DNA of 64,000 nucleotides from CADCVQ01 sp038260305 (GTDB lineage Bacteria > Actinomycetota > Thermoleophilia > Solirubrobacterales > Solirubrobacteraceae), in the NCBI GenBank assembly GCA_038260305.1, contig JBBSNY010000006.1, positions 1 to 64,000 of the forward strand. Reading direction: 5' to 3'. The notes beneath the pieces were generated by a model that worked only from the letters and a program-made list of their open reading frames with translations, had not been told where the DNA came from and searched no databases. Below are positions 57,944-64,000 of this stretch, piece by piece; the first letter of the stretch is position 1, and each line of letters starts with the position of its first letter. A program made the translations under genes and the position numbers.

Positions 57944-59440
57944 ATGAACTCGCCGGATACCGCCACCACCACGTCGTTGCTCCCCGGCCACTCGCCGATC
58001 ACCCCCGGGCTGGTCGCGCGCATGCGCAAGATCTGCGGCGACGAGCACGTCTACACCGACGCCGATCAGCTACGGACCTACGAGTCTGACGGCCTGCTGC
58101 AGTACAAGTCGACGCCGGGCGCGGTCGTGCTGCCCGCGAGCACCGCGGAGGTCCGCGACGTCGTGCGCGCGTGCGCCGACGCCGCGGTGCCGTGGGTCGC
58201 GCGCGGGGCGGGCTCGGGCCTGTCGGGCGGCGCGCTGCCGGTGGCGCAGGGCGTCCTCATCGCGCTGACGCGGATGCGAGCGGTGCTCGAGGTCGACCTG
58301 CCCAACCAGCGCATCGTCGTGCAGCCCGGCGTGACGAACGTCGAGGTGTCGGCGGCCGTCGGGCCGACGCACTTCTACCCGCCCGACCCGTCGTCGCAGA
58401 TCGTCTGCTCGATCGGCGGCAACGTCGCGGAGAACTCGGGCGGCGCGCACTGCTTCAAGTACGGCTTCACGACGAACTACGTCACCGGCGTGGAGGTGAT
58501 CCTCGCCGACGGCGAAGTCGTCACGCTCGGCGGCAAGGAGCTCGACCACCCCGGCTACGACCTGCTCGGGACGTTCGTCGGCTCGGAGGGCACGCTCGGC
58601 ATCTGCACTGAGGTCACCCTGCGCGTGATCCCGGTCCCCGAGGCGATCAAGACGATGGTCGCGTTCTTCGACACGACGTCGGAGGCGGCTGAGGCAGTGT
58701 CGGAGATCGTCTCCGGCGGCGTCATCCCGGGCGCGATCGAGATGATGGACAACCTCACGATCCAGGCCGCCGAGCAGGCGGTCGGGGCCGGTTTTCCGAC
58801 CGACGTCGGCGCCGCGCTCATCATCGAGCTCGACGGCTCGCTGGCGGAATGCGAGGCCTGCTTCGACGACGTCGTCGCGATCTGCGAACGCAACGGCTCG
58901 CTGAGCATTCGCATCGCTCAGGACGACGCCGACCGCGCCGCGATCTGGCGCACGCGCAAGGCGGCGTTCGCCGCGATGGGTCGCCTCGCGCCGAACTACT
59001 ACGTCCAGGACGGCGTCATCCCGCGCACGAAGCTGCCCGAGGTGCTCGCCCGCATCGCCGAGCTGTCCGACGAGTACGGGCTGCGCGTCGCGAACGTCTT
59101 TCATGCCGGCGACGGCAACCTGCATCCGCTCGTGCTCTACGACGGCGATGCCCAGGCCGAGGATGCCGAGGAGCTCGCCGGGCGGATCGTCGAGGCGTGC
59201 GTCGATGCCGGCGGCTCGATCACCGGCGAGCACGGCGTCGGCGTCGACAAGAAGCGCTACATGCCGCGGATGTTCGACGAGCTCGACCTGGCGGCGTTTC
59301 AGATGCTGCGCTGCGCCTTCGACCCGCGCGGGCTCGCCAACCCCGGCAAGGTCATGCCGACGCCGCGCCTGTGCGGCGAGGTGCCCGGTCCCTATCGCCG
59401 CCACCCGCTCGAGCGCGACGGCGTCGCGGAGCGCTTCTAG
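57944..59440 (+). CDS. glcD: Glycolate oxidase subunit GlcD (FAD-linked)
   Basis: 498 residues. FAD-binding PCMH fold: PGAVVLPASTAEVRDVVRAC, GAGSGLSGGALPVAQGV, the FYPPDPSSQIVCSIGGNVAE and NSGGAHCFKYG segments, GGKELDHPGYDLLGTFVGSE plus GTLGI. The C-terminal cap has the metal/substrate HAGDGNLHP and GEHGVGVDKK motifs. Oxidises glycolate (or D-lactate) to glyoxylate, passing electrons to GlcF. ATG 57944 starts the family-like N-terminus. First gene of the glcDEF operon. Confidence 0.9.
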   Translation: MNSPDTATTTSLLPGHSPITPGLVARMRKICGDEHVYTDADQLRTYESDGLLQYKSTPGAVVLPASTAEVRDVVRACADAAVPWVARGAGSGLSGGALPVAQGVLIALTRMRAVLEVDLPNQRIVVQPGVTNVEVSAAVGPTHFYPPDPSSQIVCSIGGNVAENSGGAHCFKYGFTTNYVTGVEVILADGEVVTLGGKELDHPGYDLLGTFVGSEGTLGICTEVTLRVIPVPEAIKTMVAFFDTTSEAAEAVSEIVSGGVIPGAIEMMDNLTIQAAEQAVGAGFPTDVGAALIIELDGSLAECEACFDDVVAICERNGSLSIRIAQDDADRAAIWRTRKAAFAAMGRLAPNYYVQDGVIPRTKLPEVLARIAELSDEYGLRVANVFHAGDGNLHPLVLYDGDAQAEDAEELAGRIVEACVDAGGSITGEHGVGVDKKRYMPRMFDELDLAAFQMLRCAFDPRGLANPGKVMPTPRLCGEVPGPYRRHPLERDGVAERF

Positions 59441-59445
59441 CAGCC

Positions 59446-60627
59446 GTGGCTCGCACGGGTTCGAACACCGACACGGTCCGCAGCGAGACGCCGCAGACGG
59501 GTTCTGACGCCGGGCGGCTGCTGCGCGCCTGCGCGCACGACGGGATGGCCGTGCGGATCGTCGGTGCCGGGACGAAGCCGTGGGGGCGTCCGGGCGCCGA
59601 CTGCGGGCTGTGCCTCGACAGCGCCGGACTCGACGCGATCGTCGAGCACAACGCCGGCGACCTGACCGCGGTGCTGCAGCCGGGCGTGTCGCTGCGCGAG
59701 CTCGACGACACGCTCCTTCACGCCGGTCAGATGCTCGCGCTCGACCCGCCGCTCGGGGCCGGCGAGGCGGCGACGATCGGCGGCGTCCTGGCCGCGGCAG
59801 ACTCGGGCCCCCTGCGCCATCGTTACGGCGCCCCGCGCGACCTCGTCCTCGGCGTGACGGTGGCGCTGTCGGACGGCACGCTCGCCCACGCCGGCGGCAA
59901 GGTCATCAAGAACGTCGCCGGCTACGACCTCGCGAAGCTCTTCACCGGCTCCTTCGGCACGCTCGGGATGATCGTCGAGGTCGCCCTCCGGCTGCACCCG
60001 CGCCCGCGCGCGCAGGCGACGGCGATCGGTACGACCGACGACCCGGGTCAGCTCGCGCGCGTCGCGGGCGCGCTCGCGCACAGCTCGCTGGAGCTGCAAT
60101 CGCTCGACGTCTACTGGGAGGCGGCGCTCGGCTCGGTGCTCGCGCGCTTCGGCGGCAGCGCGGCCGCCGAGCAGGCCGACAACGCCCGCACACTGATCGA
60201 GTCGCTCGGCATGCAGGCCGCGACCGTCAGCGACGACGAGCCGCTGTGGGCGGCCCAGCGCGCGGGCCAGCGCAGCCTCGAGGGCGGCGCCGTCGTGCGC
60301 GTCTCCGGGCGCCCGTCGCAGCTCGATGACGTCTGCGTCGCCGCGCAGGTCGCCGGCGCGACGCTTGTCGGCCGCGCCGCCCTCGGCGTCTCGTGGATCG
60401 CACTGCCGCCGGCTGCACCCGGCGAGCTCGTGACGGCGATCGACCGCGTCCGCATGGTGCTCGCGCCGTCGCCGTGCGTCGTGCTCGACGCGCCCGCCTA
60501 CGTGCGCTCGCACCTCGACCCGTGGGATCAGCCCGAGGACTCGGGGCTCGTCCTCATGCGCCGCGTCAAGGCCCGCTTCGACCCGACCGCCACCTGCAAC
60601 CCGGCGACCTTCGTCGGGGGAATCTGA
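59446..60627 (+). CDS. glcE: Glycolate oxidase subunit GlcE
   Basis: 393 residues, a shortened FAD-binding paralogue of GlcD. VRIVGAGTKPWGRPGADCGL gives the first FAD-binding part, LQPGVSLRELDDTLLHAGQM, and GGKVIKNVAGYDLAKLFTGS then FGTLGMIVEVALRL match GlcE. Start is GTG 59446, 5 bp after glcD. The end FDPTATCNPATFVGGI is typical. Required with GlcD and GlcF for the membrane-linked enzyme. Confidence 0.88.
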   Translation: MARTGSNTDTVRSETPQTGSDAGRLLRACAHDGMAVRIVGAGTKPWGRPGADCGLCLDSAGLDAIVEHNAGDLTAVLQPGVSLRELDDTLLHAGQMLALDPPLGAGEAATIGGVLAAADSGPLRHRYGAPRDLVLGVTVALSDGTLAHAGGKVIKNVAGYDLAKLFTGSFGTLGMIVEVALRLHPRPRAQATAIGTTDDPGQLARVAGALAHSSLELQSLDVYWEAALGSVLARFGGSAAAEQADNARTLIESLGMQAATVSDDEPLWAAQRAGQRSLEGGAVVRVSGRPSQLDDVCVAAQVAGATLVGRAALGVSWIALPPAAPGELVTAIDRVRMVLAPSPCVVLDAPAYVRSHLDPWDQPEDSGLVLMRRVKARFDPTATCNPATFVGGI

Positions 60628-60632
60628 GCCGG

Positions 60633-62033
60633 ATGTCGCCGATCGACGCGATCGACGACGACGCGACCGGGCGGGTGGGATCGGGTTCGCGCGCCTTCGA
60701 CGACCACAAGCCGCCGCAGCAGGAGCTCGTCGAGGACTGCGTGCACTGCGGCTTCTGTTTGCCGACGTGCCCGACGTACGTGCTCTGGAACGAGGAGATG
60801 GATTCGCCTCGCGGACGGATCGTGCTGATGGGCGCGGGTCTTGAGGAGGGCAGCGAGCTGACCGACACGATGGTCGGGCACTTCGACAACTGCCTCGGCT
60901 GCATGGCCTGCGTCACCGCCTGCCCGTCGGGCGTGCGCTATGACCTGCTGATCGAGGACACGCGCGCGCAGGTCGAGCGGCTGCACCCGCGCACGCGCCG
61001 CGAGAAGCTGCTGCGGCGGATGCTGTTCGCGACGTTCCCGTACCCGGGCCGGCTGCGTGCGACGGTCCCGCTGCTCGTCGTCTTCCGGCGCTCGGGCCTG
61101 GCGGCGGGTCTGCGGCACTCGAAGCTGCTCGAGCGCTTCCCGACGCTGCAGACGCTGTCCGAGCTCGCGCCGCCGGTGACGATGGGCGACGCCTGGCACC
61201 GACTTCCGGCGCGCACGCGCGCGGTCGGCGAGAAGCGCGGCACGGTCGGCTTCCTGCAGGGCTGCGTCCAGCGCGCGTACTTCGGCGACGTCAACGCGGC
61301 AACCGTCGACGTGCTCGCGGCCGAGGGCTTCGAGGTCCACGCACCGCGCGCGCCGCGCTGCTGCGGCGCGCTCGGGCTGCACGCCGGCAAGGAAGAGGAC
61401 TCGCGGCCGCTGGCGAAGGCGACGATCGAGGCCTTCGAGCAATACGACCACGTCGTCGTCAACGCCGCCGGCTGCGGCTCGGCGATCAAGGACTACGGCC
61501 ACCTGCTGCGCGACGATCCCGACTGGAGCGAGCGCGCCGCCGCGCTCGCGGCGAAGGCGCGCGACGTCCACGAGCTGCTTGCGAGCGTGCCGCCGCGCGC
61601 ACCGCGCGGGCACGTCGAGCTCAAGGTCGCCTATCACGACGCCTGCCATCTCGCCCACGCCCAGGGCGTGCGCTCGCAGCCGCGCCAACTGTTGCGCACG
61701 ATCCCCGGCATCGAGCTCGTCGAGCCGAAGGAGTGGGAGCTGTGCTGCGGGTCGGCGGGCATCTACAACCTCACGCGCCCAGAGGCCGCCGCCCAACTCG
61801 GCGCGCGCAAGGCCGACAACCTGCTCGCGACCGGCGCCGACGCGATCGTCGCCGCGAACCCCGGCTGCACGCTGCAGATCGCCGCGCACCTCGAGCGCAA
61901 GGGCGAGCCGCGGCCGCTGCTGCACCCGATGCAGCTCCTCGCGCAGTCGATCGAGGCCGCTCGCCGCGAGGAGCCGGCCGTGGCGCGCCTGTCGCGGGTA
62001 GCGGGCCGGATCCCGTTTTCGCGCCGCGCTTGA
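60633..62033 (+). CDS. glcF: Glycolate oxidase iron-sulfur subunit GlcF
   Basis: 466 residues. Two [4Fe-4S] ferredoxin motifs near 35-105: CVHCGFCLPTCPTYVLWNEE and CLGCMACVTACPSGVRYDLL. Two CCG heterodisulfide-reductase-type domains follow: RCCGALGLHAGKEEDSRPLA around 245 and WELCCGSAGIYNLTRPEAAA around 365, with AGCGSAIKDYGHLL and NPGCTLQIAAHL. Relays electrons from GlcDE to the quinone pool. ATG 60633 lies 5 bp after glcE. The operon ends 13 bp before a convergent kinase gene. Confidence 0.92.
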   Translation: MSPIDAIDDDATGRVGSGSRAFDDHKPPQQELVEDCVHCGFCLPTCPTYVLWNEEMDSPRGRIVLMGAGLEEGSELTDTMVGHFDNCLGCMACVTACPSGVRYDLLIEDTRAQVERLHPRTRREKLLRRMLFATFPYPGRLRATVPLLVVFRRSGLAAGLRHSKLLERFPTLQTLSELAPPVTMGDAWHRLPARTRAVGEKRGTVGFLQGCVQRAYFGDVNAATVDVLAAEGFEVHAPRAPRCCGALGLHAGKEEDSRPLAKATIEAFEQYDHVVVNAAGCGSAIKDYGHLLRDDPDWSERAAALAAKARDVHELLASVPPRAPRGHVELKVAYHDACHLAHAQGVRSQPRQLLRTIPGIELVEPKEWELCCGSAGIYNLTRPEAAAQLGARKADNLLATGADAIVAANPGCTLQIAAHLERKGEPRPLLHPMQLLAQSIEAARREEPAVARLSRVAGRIPFSRRA

Positions 62034-62046
62034 ACCGTCGCGCGCG

Positions 62047-63573
62047 TCAGTCGCCGGCGGCGTCCTCGGCGGACCGCGGCGCATCGCTTGGATCGCCCGC
62101 CGCCGCTTTGCGCGGCAGCGTGACCGTGAAGCGTGCACCGCCGCCGTCCGCGTTCGCCGCCTCCGCTCGGCCGCCGTGCGCGTTGACGATCGCCGCGACG
62201 ATCGAGAGGCCGAGGCCGGCGCCCGCGCGCCCGCGCCCGCGGCCTGGGTCGGCGCGCCAGAAGCGCTCGAAGAGCTCGGCGGGATCGCCGGTCGGCAGCC
62301 CCGGCCCGTGGTCGCGGACCTCGACGCGCACCTCGTCGCCGGCTGCCGGCGTGACCGCGACCTCGATCGGCGTGCCAGCGGGCGTGTGCACGAGCGCGTT
62401 GCGCATGAGATTCGACAGCACCTGGCGTAGCTGGCCGGGATCGCCGTCGATCTCGGACGGGCGCGCGTCGTCGGCCGTCAGCGAGATCTCGCGGTCCGGT
62501 GCGACGGCGCACGCGTCGTCGACGGCGTCGCGGGCGAGCTGCGCGAGGTCGACGCGCTCGCGGCGCTGCTCGCGGACCTCGTCGAGGCGCGCGAGCGCGA
62601 GCAGGTCCTCGACGAGCACGCCCATGCGCGTCGACTCCGCCTCGATTCGGCTCATCGCCTTGTCCATCTCCGGGCCCTCGCGCGCCGCCCCGATCCGGAA
62701 CAGCTCGGCGTAGCCGCGGATCGACGCCAGTGGCGTGCGCAGCTCGTGCGACGCGTCGGCGAGGAAGCGGCGCAGGCGCTCCTCGCTCGCACGGCGCTCG
62801 GCGAACGCCTCCTCCAGGCGCCCGAGCATCGCGTTCAGCGCGAGGCCGAGGCGCCCGACCTCCGTGCGCGGCTCGGCCGGCTCGACGCGCCGCGCGAGGT
62901 CGCCGCCGGCGATCGCGCCCGCGGTCTCGCCGATGCGGTCCAGCGGCCGCAGGCCGAGTCGCACGATGAACCACGCCGCCATCGCGAGGGCGAGCAGGAC
63001 CCCGCCGATGACGAGCCCCTCGACGAGCAGCAGCCGATCCAGCGGCTCCTCGACATCGTCGAGCGGGACCGCGGCGATCGTCAGGCCGTTCGGACCCGAT
63101 GTCGCGACGGCGCGGTAGCGCAGGCTCGACGATCCGGTCGAGCCGACGTCGATGCGTTCACCGTCGGTCATGTGGGCGGGAAGGTCGGGGCGGTTGGGCT
63201 CGGTCTCCCCGTTCAGGCGCGGCCACTTCTGCGCCACGACGGTGCGCCCGTCGGCCTTGCGCCGCTCCCCGTACGTGCGCGATGAGACGTCCGGCGGCGG
63301 GCGGTCGCCGCGGCGGCCGCGGCCGCCGCCGAGGTCCTCGCGCGGCAGCGGTGGCGGTCCCGCGACGGCGGGGCCGGCGCCGAGGCCGATGCCGCGGCCG
63401 TCGGCGTTGCCGTCGAACGCCGTCAGGACGAGCGAGGTCGCCGCGTCGAGTTGCTTGTCGACGCGCTCGTAGAGAAAGGAGCGCTGCTCGGCGTACGTGA
63501 TCGCGCCCGCGAGCACGAGCCCCGTGGCGGCGACCGCGACGAGCCCGATGATGAGCCGGGCGCGCAGGGACAT
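62047..63573 (-). CDS. Membrane sensor histidine kinase (OmpR-type partner)
   Basis: 508 residues. N-terminal helix (about 9-30), an extracytoplasmic sensor of roughly 160 residues (with a Gly/Pro/Arg-rich loop around 65-95), a second helix (about 185-208), HAMP (RPLDRIGETAGAIAGGDLAR), dimerisation box with His in FLADASHELRTPLASIRGYA (about 278), and HATPase motifs LSNLMRNALVHTP, VRDHGPGLPTG, RGRAGAGLGLSIVAAIVNAH. Unassigned signal. Downstream of the response regulator by 13 bp, same operon. Confidence 0.92.
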   Translation of the reverse strand: MSLRARLIIGLVAVAATGLVLAGAITYAEQRSFLYERVDKQLDAATSLVLTAFDGNADGRGIGLGAGPAVAGPPPLPREDLGGGRGRRGDRPPPDVSSRTYGERRKADGRTVVAQKWPRLNGETEPNRPDLPAHMTDGERIDVGSTGSSSLRYRAVATSGPNGLTIAAVPLDDVEEPLDRLLLVEGLVIGGVLLALAMAAWFIVRLGLRPLDRIGETAGAIAGGDLARRVEPAEPRTEVGRLGLALNAMLGRLEEAFAERRASEERLRRFLADASHELRTPLASIRGYAELFRIGAAREGPEMDKAMSRIEAESTRMGVLVEDLLALARLDEVREQRRERVDLAQLARDAVDDACAVAPDREISLTADDARPSEIDGDPGQLRQVLSNLMRNALVHTPAGTPIEVAVTPAAGDEVRVEVRDHGPGLPTGDPAELFERFWRADPGRGRGRAGAGLGLSIVAAIVNAHGGRAEAANADGGGARFTVTLPRKAAAGDPSDAPRSAEDAAGD

Positions 63574-63586
63574 GCGACGCGCTCCC

Positions 63587-64000
63587 TCAGCCCCGCGGCA
63601 GGCGCAGCGCGTAGCCGACGCCGCGCACGGTCTGGATCAGCGACGGGCCGTGCGGGTCGAGCTTCTTGCGCAGGTAGCTGACGTACGTCTCGAGGATCCG
63701 CGAGTCGCCGTCGAAGTCGTACTCCCAGACGTGGTCGAGTAGCTGCGCGCGCGTCAGCACGCGACGCGGGTTCAGCAGCAGGTAGCGCAGCAGCCGGTAC
63801 TCGGTCGCCGTCAACTCGATCGGGTTGCCGGCGCGGCTGACCTCGCGCGTGTCCTCGTCGAGCTCGAGATCCTCGAACGTCAGCCGGCTGGAGGCGGGCT
63901 GGTCGACGCCGGTGCGGCGCAGGATCGCGCGGAGCCGCGCGACGAGCTCCTCGAGGCTGAACGGCTTCGTGACGTAGTCGTCGCCGCCGGTCGTCAGCCC
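63587..64000 (-). CDS. OmpR/PhoB-type response regulator (partial)
   Basis: The coding region runs off the window end at 64000, so only the last 137 residues are seen. They include the end of the receiver (GGDDYVTKPFSLEELVARLR, with the conserved Lys) and a complete Trans_reg_C winged helix: VSRAGNPIELTATEYRLLRY, LLLNPRRVLTRAQLLDHVWE, YVSYLRKKLD and IQTVRGVGYALRL. The N-terminal phospho-acceptor Asp lies outside. Pairs with the downstream kinase. Confidence 0.92.
   Translation of the reverse strand, partial: GLTTGGDDYVTKPFSLEELVARLRAILRRTGVDQPASSRLTFEDLELDEDTREVSRAGNPIELTATEYRLLRYLLLNPRRVLTRAQLLDHVWEYDFDGDSRILETYVSYLRKKLDPHGPSLIQTVRGVGYALRLPRG

Overview
The window is very GC-rich, densely packed, single-chromosome-style actinobacterial DNA. 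Gene content (B12-dependent ribonucleotide reductase, a FAS-II cluster with its own AccD-like carboxylase and TetR regulator, LivFGHM transport, PucR regulation, many GTG starts and 4-bp stop/start overlaps) fits a soil member of the Thermoleophilia, most likely Solirubrobacterales (Conexibacter/Baekduia/Solirubrobacter-like). That placement is inference from protein character, not from a search.

Layout. (1) 0.2-13.3 kb, all on the minus strand: two related secreted proteins (one frameshifted), an isoquinoline-1-oxidoreductase-type molybdenum hydroxylase pair with lysine-rich tails, a complete branched-chain-type ABC importer (substrate-binding lipoprotein, LivM, LivH, LivG, LivF), a PucR-type regulator, an acyl-CoA synthetase and an 82-codon deletion remnant of a second one. 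This reads as uptake, oxidation and CoA activation of an organic acid or N-heterocycle. (2) 13.6-17.4 kb, plus strand: a small metal-stress-type island (SHOCT, small CxxC protein, DUF6153-like, DUF305 lipoprotein, second Lgt, CsoR-like operator, COG0701 permease). (3) 17.5-22.6 kb: methyltransferase and an intein-containing class II ribonucleotide reductase. (4) 22.9-29.7 kb: fabD-fabH-fabG-acpP-fabF-accD-tetR, facing fabI on the other strand. (5) 29.7-42.4 kb: a secreted/membrane protein, an O-antigen-ligase-like polymerase, a giant 2,339-residue tail-anchored coiled-coil protein translationally coupled to thymidylate kinase, divergent holB, and a PHP phosphoesterase. (6) 42.5-45.7 kb: glycerate kinase, a CitE/malyl-CoA-lyase-like aldolase, a Tat-exported ferritin-like protein, tRNA-Thr(CGT). 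(7) 45.8-55.6 kb, accessory: a nucleotidyltransferase/winged-helix toxin-antitoxin-like pair with a three-half-site operator, an ATP-grasp ligase, an isoaspartyl-peptidase-like Ntn hydrolase, an APC-like permease, a NarL-type two-component system, an orphan response regulator, a broken glycosidase fragment, a leaderless HTH protein. (8) 55.6-64 kb: a degenerate GGDEF-EAL protein, a pRiA4b ORF-3-like protein, glycolate oxidase glcDEF, and an OmpR-type two-component system cut by the window end.

The best candidates for something not well described are the giant hendecad/18-residue-repeat coiled-coil membrane protein coupled to tmk; the ATP-grasp/isoaspartyl peptidase/permease neighbourhood; the NTase-wHTH module and its operator; and the lysine-rich tails shared by both subunits of the molybdenum hydroxylase. 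The intein in NrdJ sits directly in front of the predicted thiyl-radical cysteine.
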